64,000 nt of DNA from Alphaproteobacteria bacterium (GTDB taxonomy: Bacteria; Pseudomonadota; Alphaproteobacteria; Rhizobiales; Rhizobiaceae). The stretch spans positions 1 through 64,000 of the forward strand of contig BOKV01000017.1 of NCBI GenBank assembly GCA_016861165.1, written 5' to 3'. Below are positions 34,930 to 47,582 of the stretch, piece by piece. The notes beneath the pieces were generated by a model. That model made no database searches and was not told the origin of the DNA. It saw nothing but the letters and a program-made list of their open reading frames with translations. The translations under genes were made by a program, and so were the position numbers. Positions within the stretch are counted from its first letter, which is position 1. Each line of letters begins with the position of its first letter.

Positions 34930-36303
34930 ATGAGTCGCCAGGAAATCCTCGAATGGTCGCGGTCGCTGCCGTTGTCCACGCGCGAATGGCTGGACGGGCG
35001 CGTGGTCGAGGAGGTCGAGTGCATCATCTCCGACTTCGCCGGCATCGCGCGCGGCAAGGCGATGCCGGCCCGCAAGTTCCTTTCCCAGGATACGAGCTTC
35101 CTGCCGATCTCGATCTTCTTCCAGACGATCACCGGCGAATATGCCGATTACGACACGCCCGAATCGGTGACCGAGACCGACATGATGCTGGTGCCGGACA
35201 TGCGCAAGGCGATCGCGGCTCCCTACGCCCAGGACGTGACGCTGCAGATCATCCACGACATCCGCTACCAGAGCGGCGAAGCCGTCGAGATCGCGCCGCG
35301 CAACGTGCTCAAACGCGTGCTGAGGAAATACCGGGCCAAGGGCTGGCGCCCGGTCGTGGCGCCCGAGCTCGAATTCTACCTGACCAAGCCGAACATCGAT
35401 CCCGACTTCCCGCTCGAGCCGCCCATCGGCCGCTCCGGCCGCCAGGGCGCCGGCCGCCAGTCCTATTCGATCTCGGCCATCGACGAATATGCCGCGGTCA
35501 TCGACACCGTCTACGACTACGCCGAAGCCCAGGGCTTCGAGATCGACACCATCATCCAGGAGGGCGGCGCCGGCCAGATCGAGATCAACCTCAACCACGG
35601 CGACCCGCTCGACCTGGCCGACGAGGTGTTCATCTTCAAGCGCACCATCCGCGAGGCGGCGCTCAAGCACAACTGCTATGCCACCTTCATGGCCAAGCCG
35701 ATGGAGGACGAGCCGGGCAGCGCGATGCACATCCATCAAAGCGTCGTCTCGACCAGGGACGGCCGCAACGTCTTCAGCGACGACAGGGGCGAGCCGACCG
35801 AGCTGTTCTACGGCTTCCTCGCCGGCCAGCAGAAATACCTGCACGCGGTAATCTCGATCCTCGCCCCTTACGTCAATTCCTACCGCCGACTGGTGCCCGG
35901 CAACTCGGCGCCCATCAATACCGAATGGGGCATCGACAACCGATCGACCGGGCTGCGCGTGCCGATCTCCAAGCCGGAGGCGCGGCGGGTGGAGAACCGC
36001 GTGGTCGGCATGGACTGCAACCCCTATCTGGCCATGGCCGCCTGCCTGGCCTGCGGCTATCTCGGCATGACCGAGAAGCTCGAGCCGCGCGCCAGGGTCG
36101 ATGGCGATGCCTATTCGCTGCCGCATGCGCTGCCGCGCGAGATTTTCGAGGGCCTCAAGCAGTTCAACGCCTATCCCAAGCTGCGCAAGCTGCTCGGCGA
36201 GGAATTCTGCCGCATGTACGAGCGCATCAAACTGCGCGAGTTCGAGGACTACATGCGCGTCATCAGCCCGTGGGAACGCGAGCACCTGTTGCTCAACGTC
36301 TGA
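34930..36303 (+). CDS. puuA: Glutamine synthetase-like, gamma-glutamylputrescine synthetase type
   Basis: The 457-residue protein has the GS fold: APELEFYLTKPN with catalytic Glu, IIQEGGAGQIEINL, MAKPMEDEPGSAMHIHQS and NTEWGIDNRSTGLRVP. The lack of the adenylylation tyrosine loop and the overall sequence place it with PuuA-like enzymes that gamma-glutamylate amines. Its neighbours are a polyamine importer (divergent) and an FAD amine oxidase (21 bp downstream), which strongly supports putrescine catabolism. The ATG at 34930 has a weak ribosome-binding site. Confidence 0.88.
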   Translation: MSRQEILEWSRSLPLSTREWLDGRVVEEVECIISDFAGIARGKAMPARKFLSQDTSFLPISIFFQTITGEYADYDTPESVTETDMMLVPDMRKAIAAPYAQDVTLQIIHDIRYQSGEAVEIAPRNVLKRVLRKYRAKGWRPVVAPELEFYLTKPNIDPDFPLEPPIGRSGRQGAGRQSYSISAIDEYAAVIDTVYDYAEAQGFEIDTIIQEGGAGQIEINLNHGDPLDLADEVFIFKRTIREAALKHNCYATFMAKPMEDEPGSAMHIHQSVVSTRDGRNVFSDDRGEPTELFYGFLAGQQKYLHAVISILAPYVNSYRRLVPGNSAPINTEWGIDNRSTGLRVPISKPEARRVENRVVGMDCNPYLAMAACLACGYLGMTEKLEPRARVDGDAYSLPHALPREIFEGLKQFNAYPKLRKLLGEEFCRMYERIKLREFEDYMRVISPWEREHLLLNV

Positions 36304-36323
36304 AGGGGCGGGAGCGGCGAAGC

Positions 36324-37631
36324 ATGGCGCTCAACGTGCTGCACGCCAACGACCGGCCGGGCTCCCACCCGCCGTCGTGGTATGCGGCGACCGCCAGCCT
36401 GCCGCCGGCGACCCCGCCGCTCGCCGGCCGCGAGCGCGCCGATGTGTGCGTCATCGGCGGCGGCTATACCGGCCTGTCGGCGGCGCTGCACCTGGCCGAA
36501 TCGGGCCTCCGCGTCGTGCTAATCGAGGCTCACCGCGTCGGCTGGGGTGCCTCGGGCCGCAACGGCGGCCAGGTTGCCACCGGCCAGCGCCGCGGCCAGG
36601 ACGAGATCGAGGCGCGCTACGGCGCGACGATGGCGCGCCGGCTGTGGGATTTCGCCGAGGAAGCCAAGGCGCTGGTGCGCGAGCTGATCAGCCGCCACGC
36701 CATCGCCTGCCAGCCGGTGGCCGGCATCATCCACGCCGACCACAAGGCGCGCTTCGTCGCCCATTCCCGCGCCTATGCCGACAAGCTCAACGCCGAATAC
36801 GGCTATGACGCCATCCGCTTCCTCGATCGCGACGCCATCCGCGCGCTCGTTGCCAGCCCCGGCTACCACGGCGGCACGCTCGACACGGGCGCCTTCCACC
36901 TGCACCCGCTCGACTATGCGCTGGGCCTTGCCGCGGCCGCCGGCCGGGCCGGCGTCCGCATCCGCGAGAACAGCGAGGTCATCGCCATCGAGCGGGGCGA
37001 TCCGGCGACGGTGCGCACGGCGGCGGGCGAGGTCGTGTGCGGCCACGTCATCGTCGCCTGCAATGGCTATCTCGACCGGCTGGTGCCCGAAATCGCCAGC
37101 CATGTCATGCCGATCAACAACTTCATCATCGCCACCGAGCCGCTCGGCGAAGCCGGCGCCCGGGCGCTGATCGCCAACAACGCGGCCGTCGCCGACAGCC
37201 GCTTCGTCATCAACTATTTCCGGCTGACCGGCGATAATCGCCTGCTGTTCGGCGGTGGCGAGAGCTACGGCTACCGCTTCCCGTCCGACATCGCCGCCTT
37301 CGTACGCCAGCCGATGCTGCGGGTCTTCCCGCAACTGGCCGCCACCCGCATCGACCATGCCTGGGGCGGCACGCTGGCCATCACCATGGGCCGCCTGCCG
37401 CATCTGACGCGGATCGCCGGCAACATGCTGTCGGCATCGGGCTATTCCGGCCAGGGCATCGCCATCGCCACGCTCGCCGGCAAGGTCGTTGCCGAGGCGG
37501 TGCGCGGGCAGGCGCAGCGCTTCGACCTGTTGGCGGCCATCGCCCAGCCGGCCTTTCCGGGCGGGGCGGCGCTGCGCGCGCCGCTGCTGGCGCTGGCGAT
37601 GACCTGGTATGCGCTGCGCGACCGCCTGTAG
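36324..37631 (+). CDS. puuB: FAD-dependent oxidoreductase, gamma-glutamylputrescine oxidase type
   Basis: The 435-residue DAO-family flavoprotein has the FAD-binding motif DVCVIGGGYTGLSAALHLAE (about 40-59), GWGASGRNGGQVATGQR, typical of PuuB/OrdL, FNLTGDN-like NYFRLTGDNRLLFGGG and the C-terminal SGYSGQGIAIATLAGK. It should oxidise gamma-glutamylputrescine to the aldehyde with H2O2. It is co-transcribed with the GS-like gene. Confidence 0.9.
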   Translation: MALNVLHANDRPGSHPPSWYAATASLPPATPPLAGRERADVCVIGGGYTGLSAALHLAESGLRVVLIEAHRVGWGASGRNGGQVATGQRRGQDEIEARYGATMARRLWDFAEEAKALVRELISRHAIACQPVAGIIHADHKARFVAHSRAYADKLNAEYGYDAIRFLDRDAIRALVASPGYHGGTLDTGAFHLHPLDYALGLAAAAGRAGVRIRENSEVIAIERGDPATVRTAAGEVVCGHVIVACNGYLDRLVPEIASHVMPINNFIIATEPLGEAGARALIANNAAVADSRFVINYFRLTGDNRLLFGGGESYGYRFPSDIAAFVRQPMLRVFPQLAATRIDHAWGGTLAITMGRLPHLTRIAGNMLSASGYSGQGIAIATLAGKVVAEAVRGQAQRFDLLAAIAQPAFPGGAALRAPLLALAMTWYALRDRL

Positions 37632-37734
37632 TGCTGGCTTGACAGCCATGAATCGACTTTTCGGGAAGGATTTACGTTTTCTTTGCCCCCGGCCGATAGG
37701 ATGACGGTCCGACAATCGCAACGGAACTGGTTCC

Positions 37735-38973
37735 TTGATCAGGCGATTCCTACGAAGCAGGGCCGGCAATTTCGCGGTCACGACGGCGTTGCTGTCGCCG
37801 GTCCTGTTCGGCCTGGTCGGGTTCGCGGTCGATTATTCGATCTTCTTCTCGCAGCGATCGCGGATGCAGGAAGTGGCCGATGGCGCCGCGCTGGCGGCCG
37901 TCCGCGAGGCGTCGCTGCAGGGCTGGAACCGGTCGACGGCCGAATCGGTGGTCAGCGCCTTCGTCGACGCCAATCTGAACAGCGAGGCCGGCAGTCCCGC
38001 CGTCTACACCAGCTCGGTGACGGTCGACGACACCCGGCGCACGGTCACTGTCAGCATTCGCCAGGACGGTCACGGCTATTTCCTGCTCGGCATGTTCAAG
38101 ACCAACCCGCAGATCAGGACGACGTCGACCGGCGCGCTCGCCGGCACCACCAACATCTGCGTGCTGACGCTGGATGAGCGCGATTCCGACTCGCTGCATC
38201 TTTCGGGCGTATCGTCGCTGACGGCCAATCGCTGCGGCGTTTTCGCCAATTCGGCGAGCCCCAGCGCCATCGCGGTGCGCGATGGCGCCCGCATCACCGC
38301 CCACTCGATCTGTTCGGCCGGCGGCTATCGCGGCAATCTCAACGACTTCTCGCCCGAGCCGGTCACCGACTGTCCGCCGATCCTCGACCCGCTCGCCGAA
38401 CGCAAGCCGCCGCCGGTCGGCCGCTGCGACTACCGCGACCTGACGATCAGCGGGGTTGGCTGGATCCGCCCCGGCGTCTATTGCGGCGGGCTGACCATCG
38501 ACGGCCTGGCCAAGGTGGTCGCCCTGCCGGGCGTCTATGTGATCAAGGACGGGCCGCTGGAAATCACCGGCAACGCCATCCTGCTCGGCGACAGCGTCGG
38601 CTTCTACCTGACCGGCACGACGGCGGCGACCAGGATCGGCACCTCGACGACGATCAGCCTGTCGGCGCCCAAGTCGGGCCCGATGGCGGGCATCCTGTTC
38701 TTCGAGGACCGCAACGCCACCGAAGGCCGCGATTTCGAGATATCGAGCAAGGACGCCCGCCGCCTGGTCGGCACCATCTACCTGCCGAAGGGCAGGCTGC
38801 GGGTGAAGGGCGCCAGCCAGTTCGCCGGCATATCGGAATGGACGGCGATCATCGCCAACTCGATCGAGGTCGAGAAGGGGCCGTCGCTGCGGCTCAATTC
38901 CGACTACGAGGCCTCCGACGTGCCGGTACCGTCCGGCATCGTCGGGACCGAGCGCATCTATCTGTCGCGCTGA
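37735..38973 (+). CDS. TadG/TadE-like protein with N-terminal pilin-type segment
   Basis: The 412-residue protein starts at TTG and opens with a short basic stretch and the hydrophobic segment FAVTTALLSPVLFGLVGFAV, then QEVADGAALAAVRE, the signature of TadG-like Flp-pilus assembly proteins. Residues from about 130 form a Gly/Ser-rich beta-repeat region (LHLSGVSSLTANRCGVFANS, LEITGNAILLGDSVGFYL) suggesting a beta-helix outside the membrane. No other tad or cpa gene is nearby, so it stands alone; the function is unknown beyond a likely surface location. Confidence 0.8.
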   Translation: MIRRFLRSRAGNFAVTTALLSPVLFGLVGFAVDYSIFFSQRSRMQEVADGAALAAVREASLQGWNRSTAESVVSAFVDANLNSEAGSPAVYTSSVTVDDTRRTVTVSIRQDGHGYFLLGMFKTNPQIRTTSTGALAGTTNICVLTLDERDSDSLHLSGVSSLTANRCGVFANSASPSAIAVRDGARITAHSICSAGGYRGNLNDFSPEPVTDCPPILDPLAERKPPPVGRCDYRDLTISGVGWIRPGVYCGGLTIDGLAKVVALPGVYVIKDGPLEITGNAILLGDSVGFYLTGTTAATRIGTSTTISLSAPKSGPMAGILFFEDRNATEGRDFEISSKDARRLVGTIYLPKGRLRVKGASQFAGISEWTAIIANSIEVEKGPSLRLNSDYEASDVPVPSGIVGTERIYLSR

Positions 38974-38995
38974 ACTGGCTGCCGCGCGGGCGCGC

Positions 38996-40246
38996 TCAGG
39001 CCGTCGCCTGTCCGGCCGTATGGCCCTGGCCGTCCCGGTTGGCGTTGGCGAAGTCGACGAATTCGGCGAAGGGCAGCGGCCGCGAGAACAGGTAGCCCTG
39101 CGCCTCGGCCATGCTATGGGCGCGCGCCAGTTCCAGTTCCGCCTCGCCTTCGATGCCCTCGGCCACCACGCGCAGGTTCAGTTCGCGGGCAAGCGCCACA
39201 CTGGCCTCGACACAGGCCCGGGCGAAGCCGTCAAACCGGGCGGCGGTCATGAACTGCTTGTCCACCTTCAGTTCGGTGAACGGGAACATGCGCAGCTGCT
39301 CGATGTTGGAATAGCCGGTGCCGAAATCGTCGATGGCCAGTTCGAAGCCCTGCATGCGCAGCAGTGTCAGCGTCTCCAGCGCCCGCGAGGCATCGGCCGG
39401 GATGCGCGATTCGGTCAGCTCCAGGATGAAGCCCTGCGGCCGCAGACCGGCCTGGCGGAAGGTGTCGGCCAGCCGCCGCGGAAAATGGATGTCGGCCAGG
39501 ATCGAGCTCGATATGTTGAACGACAGCTTGGGCGGTCCCGGCACGCGCCGGCCCAGTTCGCGGGCATCGGCGGTGATGATCTCGATCATCCGCCAGGTGA
39601 TGTCGGTGATGCGGCCGTTCTGTTCGGCCAGGTCGATCATGCGGGCCGCGTCGAGCAGGCCGCCGTCGCGGCCGCGCATGCGCGCCAGTGCCTCGGCGCC
39701 CAGCACCCTGCCGCTCAGCAGGTCGACGCGCGGCTGGTAATAGGCCATCAGCCGCGAATTGCGCAGGCCGGCATTGATCTCGTCGACATCGATCGTGGCT
39801 GCGTCGGCGCGTTCGCCGGCGGCGGCCGTCGACAGCGCCACTTCGGCCACCGCGTGGAAATCGACGGGCTTGGCGAATGTCGCCCGGCAGTCGAGGCGGA
39901 GCATGCCGGCGAGCTTGCCGGCGCTGGCGACGACTGACTGATGCTCGCCCGATATCAGCACCAGCCGGCCGGAAAAGCCCAGCTCGCTCGCCAGGCGCAG
40001 GAAGCGGACGCCGTCGAGGTTGGGCATGCTGAGGTCGAGCGTGATCACGTCGATGCGGCCGATCCCTTCGCGCAGGATGCGGTGCGCCTGATCGCCGTCG
40101 GCCGCCTCGACGATGTCGCCAGCGCCCCGCTGGCGCAGGACCGCATCCATGACGGCGCGGAACACCGGATCGTCGTCGACCACCAGCACGGTCGGCCGGC
40201 GCGCCGCCTGCGCCACGCCCGGCCGTGCTGTCTCCGGTTCGTCCAT
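38996..40246 (-). CDS. Response regulator with EAL domain (c-di-GMP phosphodiesterase)
   Basis: The 416-residue protein has a receiver domain (residues about 18-135) with VDDDP, the phospho-acceptor Asp71 in VITLDLSMPNLDG and Lys in FAKPVD, joined to an EAL domain with GAEALARMRG, NISSSIL, LELTESRI, IDDFGTGYSNIEQL, LKVDKQFM and VAEGIE. All metal and catalytic residues seem present, so it probably degrades c-di-GMP on phosphorylation (as in RocR/PvrR). The ATG at 40246 follows GAGGTAA. It is divergent from the hybrid histidine kinase, its likely partner. Confidence 0.92.
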   Translation of the reverse strand: MDEPETARPGVAQAARRPTVLVVDDDPVFRAVMDAVLRQRGAGDIVEAADGDQAHRILREGIGRIDVITLDLSMPNLDGVRFLRLASELGFSGRLVLISGEHQSVVASAGKLAGMLRLDCRATFAKPVDFHAVAEVALSTAAAGERADAATIDVDEINAGLRNSRLMAYYQPRVDLLSGRVLGAEALARMRGRDGGLLDAARMIDLAEQNGRITDITWRMIEIITADARELGRRVPGPPKLSFNISSSILADIHFPRRLADTFRQAGLRPQGFILELTESRIPADASRALETLTLLRMQGFELAIDDFGTGYSNIEQLRMFPFTELKVDKQFMTAARFDGFARACVEASVALARELNLRVVAEGIEGEAELELARAHSMAEAQGYLFSRPLPFAEFVDFANANRDGQGHTAGQATA

Positions 40247-40465
40247 GATCGGGTTACCTCCGCCGGACGGCACGGCCGTCCCCGCCGGCAACCAGACCGG
40301 CCTCGGTTGAATGTAGGCGCAAACCGATAAGATTTTGCAAATGGGCCGGGTCGGCGCCTGCCAACCGGCCCGCGCACAGCCCGCGCACCGGGTTTACGTT
40401 AACGCTTTGTCTTCCTGTTGGTGGGACAATCACGTCAAGGTCCGTGCAACGGTTGCGCATCGTCG

Positions 40466-43273
<2,808 letters not shown>

Positions 43274-43412
43274 CGCCACCAGACAGCGTTGCAACGGACC
43301 GAAGGTTGGCACGTGTCAGGGCGGCGCGCGGCCAGAAATCGGCGGGGAAGGGTTTCAACCGCCACCCGCCTGCCTGTAGGCTGGCCTCCGGGAATCACCG
43401 CACCGGCTCGCC

Positions 43413-44684
43413 ATGACCCGCCAGCTCGTTCCGATCTTCGCGCTCATTCTCGGCTCGGCCCTGCTGATGGTGGCCGGCGGCCTGCACGGGCTGATCCTGC
43501 CGCTGCGCGGGTCGGAGGAAGGCTTCTCGGCCTTCAATCTCGGCCTGCTCGGCACCGGCTGGGCGATCGGCTATATCGGCGGTTGCATCGCCACGCCGCG
43601 GCTGGTGCGCCGCGCCGGGCACGTGCGCACCTTCGCGGTCATGGCCGCGATCGCCGTACTGTCGGTGCTGATCGCACTCCTCCTCATCCACCCGGGACCG
43701 TGGATTGCGCTCAGGGCGCTCGCCGGCTTCGCCTTCGCCGGAGCGGCGATGATCGTCGAAAGCTGGCTCAACGAGAGCACCGAATTCAGCTATCGCGGTC
43801 GTGTCTTCGGCGTCTACACCATGGTCAACCTGCTGGCGACGACGGCCGGCCAGTTGCTGGTGGCGCTGGGCGACGCATCCGGCTTCTTCTTCTTCGTGCT
43901 GGCCGCCGTGTTCTACGCGCTGTCGCTGATCCCGAGCGCGCTGACGCGCACGGCGCAGCCGCGGCCGCTGGTCGAAACCAGCCTCGATGTCGGCGCGCTG
44001 GTGCGCAATTCGCCGCTGGCCGTCGCCGGGGTCTTCCTCGTCGGCATGTCGAACAGCACGTTCGGCACACTCGGCGTGGTCTATGGCAACGGCATCGGCC
44101 TCGACGTCACCGCCATCTCGCTGATGATGAGCCTCACCATTCTGGCCGGCTCGGCCGCCCAGGTCCCGGTCGGCATGCTGTCGGACCGCATCGACCGGCG
44201 CAAGGTGCTGATCGGCCTCGCCGTGGTGGCGGCCGTGGTCGACCTCTACTTCCTGGCGGTGCGGCCCGAGGCACCGCTCGTCGTACTGGCCGCGACCTTC
44301 GTGTTTGGCGGCGCCATCTATGCCATGTACCCGGTCATCATCGCCCACGCCAACGACCACGCCGCTCCGGACGAATTCCTGAAGATCAGCGGCGGCCTGT
44401 TGCTGGTGTTCGGGGTCGGCTCGATCGTCGGCCCGCTAGTCGGCGGCGCGGCGATGACCTTCGGCCCGGTCGGCATGTTCGCGGCCACCTTCGTCGCGCA
44501 TCTGGCGCTGGCGCTCTACGGCGCCTGGCGCATGACCCGGCGCGAGGCGGTGCCGGAGGGCGACAAGCAGGCGTTTGTCGGCCTTGCCCCGGCCCGTCTG
44601 GCGACACCCGAATCGGTCGCGCTCGACCCGCGCGCCGAGCCGGGCGAGGCCGAGCAGCGCGACCGGCTGCCCGGGGTCGAATAG
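43413..44684 (+). CDS. MFS transporter (YcaD-like)
   Basis: The 423-residue protein has about 12 hydrophobic segments, with GGLHGLILPLRGSEEGFS at the start and the MFS loop motif MLSDRIDRRKVLIGLA between segments 8 and 9. ALAGFAFAGAAMIVESWLNE is characteristic of the YcaD/DUF-type MFS group. The substrate is unknown. It converges with aglK. Confidence 0.88.
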   Translation: MTRQLVPIFALILGSALLMVAGGLHGLILPLRGSEEGFSAFNLGLLGTGWAIGYIGGCIATPRLVRRAGHVRTFAVMAAIAVLSVLIALLLIHPGPWIALRALAGFAFAGAAMIVESWLNESTEFSYRGRVFGVYTMVNLLATTAGQLLVALGDASGFFFFVLAAVFYALSLIPSALTRTAQPRPLVETSLDVGALVRNSPLAVAGVFLVGMSNSTFGTLGVVYGNGIGLDVTAISLMMSLTILAGSAAQVPVGMLSDRIDRRKVLIGLAVVAAVVDLYFLAVRPEAPLVVLAATFVFGGAIYAMYPVIIAHANDHAAPDEFLKISGGLLLVFGVGSIVGPLVGGAAMTFGPVGMFAATFVAHLALALYGAWRMTRREAVPEGDKQAFVGLAPARLATPESVALDPRAEPGEAEQRDRLPGVE

Positions 44685-44692
44685 CGCCTCAA

Positions 44693-44718
44693 CCCGCCGG
44701 GCGGCAGCGCCAGGCGGG
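44693..44718. terminator. Weak inverted repeat between convergent genes
   Basis: CCCGCC (44693-44698) and GGCGGG (44713-44718) flank a 14-nt loop between the MFS gene and the convergent aglK. It could act on both transcripts but has short arms and no T tract. Confidence 0.3.
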
Positions 44719-44742
44719 CAAGATGACGCAAGACAAGCAAGC

Positions 44743-45840
<1,098 letters not shown>

Positions 45841-45885
45841 CTTGTTCCTCCCTGCCTTGCGGCCTGCGCCGCCGTCCTTGCTGCC

Positions 45886-47574
45886 TCAGCGCCCCGACCG
45901 CCTGGCGTACCAGGCCCCGTAGGGCGGCAGGCCCAGCCTGTCTCCCCGCAGCGCGCCGTGCGGTCCGGGTGCGCCGAGCGGCGCAAAGCCGTCAGCCTCC
46001 AGACGAATTTCGGCGGCCTCCCCGCCAAGATTGATGGCCACCCGCACAATGCTTTCGCCCAGGATGCGGTCGAAGACGAGGATGGCGTCGTCATCGCCGA
46101 CGAAGCGGATGTCGCCCTTGATCAGTTCGCGCTGCTGGGCGCGGAACTGCAGGAACTGGCGGTAGTGGGTGAGCAGCGACTGCGAGTTGCCCTCCTGCCG
46201 GCCGACGGCCAGATGCAGGTGCTCGGGCGGCACTGGCAGCCACGGCCTTACCGCCGAGAAGCCGGCCTCGGGCAGCGTGTCGTCCCACACCATGGGGGTG
46301 CGGCAGCCGTCGCGCCCCTTGAAGGTCGGCCAGAACTGGATGCCATAGGGATCGCGCAAGTCCTCCAGATCGAGCACCGCCTCGGTCAGTCCGAGTTCCT
46401 CGCCCTGATAGAGGCATACCGACCCGCGCAGCGACAGGATGAGGCTCGCCGCCATCTTGAGGAAACCCTCGCGGTCGACGACCTGGTCGGCCCAGCGCGT
46501 CGCGTGGCGCACGACGTCGTGGTTGGAGAACGCCCAGCACGACCAGCCGTCCGGTGCCTGCTTCTCGAAGCCGCCGACGATGGCGCGAACGCGCGCCGGC
46601 GTCAGCCGCTCGGGCGACAGGAAGTCGAACGAATAGCACATGTGCACCTTGTCGCCGCCGGACGTGTATTCGGCGACGATCTCCAGCCCGCGCTCGGCGT
46701 CGCCGACCTCGCCCACCGCCGCGGCGGCCGGATATTCGTCGAGCAGCGCGCGGAAGCGGCGCAGGAAGTCGAGATTCTCCGGCTGGCTCTTGTCGTAGAG
46801 GTGGCTCTGGTGGTTGTAGGGGTTGACGGCCGGCGCGATCGAATCGCTGCGCCGCTCGGGCGTGAGCGGCGGGTTGTCCTCAAGCCCGGCCGAATGGACG
46901 AAGAAGTTGATCGTGTCGAGCCGGAAGCCGTCGACGCCGCGTTCGAGCCAAAAGCGCACCGCGTCGAGCAGCGCGTCCTGCACCTGGGGATTGTGGAAGT
47001 TGAGGTCGGGCTGCGACTTCAGGAAGTTGTGCAGGTAGTACTGGCAGCGGCTGGTGTCCCATTCCCAGGCCGAGCCGCCGAAGATCGACAGCCAGTTGTT
47101 GGGCGGCGTGCCATCGGGCTTGGGATCGGCCCAAACATACCAGTCGGCGCGCGGGTTGGTCCGGTTCTCGCGGCTTTCGACGAACCAGGGATGCTTGTCG
47201 GAAGTGTGCGACAGCACCTGGTCGATCATCACCTTGAGGCCGAGGCGGTGGGCCTCGGCGATCATCGCGTCGAAATCGGCCATGGTGCCGAACATCGGGT
47301 CGACGGCCTTGTAGTCGGACACGTCGTAGCCGAAATCGGCCATTGGCGACTTGAAGAACGGCGACAGCCAGATGGCGTCGACGCCGAGCGCGGCGACATA
47401 GGGCAGGCGCTGGGTCACCCCGCGCAGGTCGCCGACGCCGTCGCCATTGGAGTCCTGGAACGAGCGCGGATAGATCTGGTAGATCACCGCCCCGCGCCAC
47501 CAGTCGGGGTCGAGGCCGTGGCGGGTCATGGCGCCGGGCGCCTGTTCGGCCGGCATGTCGTGCAGGACGTTCAT
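45886..47574 (-). CDS. aglA: Alpha-glucosidase AglA (GH13)
   Basis: The 562-residue GH13 enzyme opens WWRGAVIYQIYPRSFQDSNG. The nucleophile is Asp220 in GFRLDTINF, the acid/base Glu289 in AVGEVGD and the third carboxylate Asp353 in FSNHDVVRH. Calcium-binding and beta-strand motifs fit oligo-1,6-/alpha-glucosidase. It has no signal peptide, so it hydrolyses imported alpha-glucosides in the cytoplasm. The ATG at 47574 follows the stop of aglG by 8 bases; upstream open sequence overlaps aglG out of frame. Confidence 0.94.
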   Translation of the reverse strand: MNVLHDMPAEQAPGAMTRHGLDPDWWRGAVIYQIYPRSFQDSNGDGVGDLRGVTQRLPYVAALGVDAIWLSPFFKSPMADFGYDVSDYKAVDPMFGTMADFDAMIAEAHRLGLKVMIDQVLSHTSDKHPWFVESRENRTNPRADWYVWADPKPDGTPPNNWLSIFGGSAWEWDTSRCQYYLHNFLKSQPDLNFHNPQVQDALLDAVRFWLERGVDGFRLDTINFFVHSAGLEDNPPLTPERRSDSIAPAVNPYNHQSHLYDKSQPENLDFLRRFRALLDEYPAAAAVGEVGDAERGLEIVAEYTSGGDKVHMCYSFDFLSPERLTPARVRAIVGGFEKQAPDGWSCWAFSNHDVVRHATRWADQVVDREGFLKMAASLILSLRGSVCLYQGEELGLTEAVLDLEDLRDPYGIQFWPTFKGRDGCRTPMVWDDTLPEAGFSAVRPWLPVPPEHLHLAVGRQEGNSQSLLTHYRQFLQFRAQQRELIKGDIRFVGDDDAILVFDRILGESIVRVAINLGGEAAEIRLEADGFAPLGAPGPHGALRGDRLGLPPYGAWYARRSGR

Positions 47575-47582
47575 GGCGATCC

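Noticed and set aside
37639-37667. TTGACA as -35 of a promoter for the TadG-like gene
   Set aside because: No acceptable -10 lies 16-18 bp downstream (the bases there are CGGGAA).
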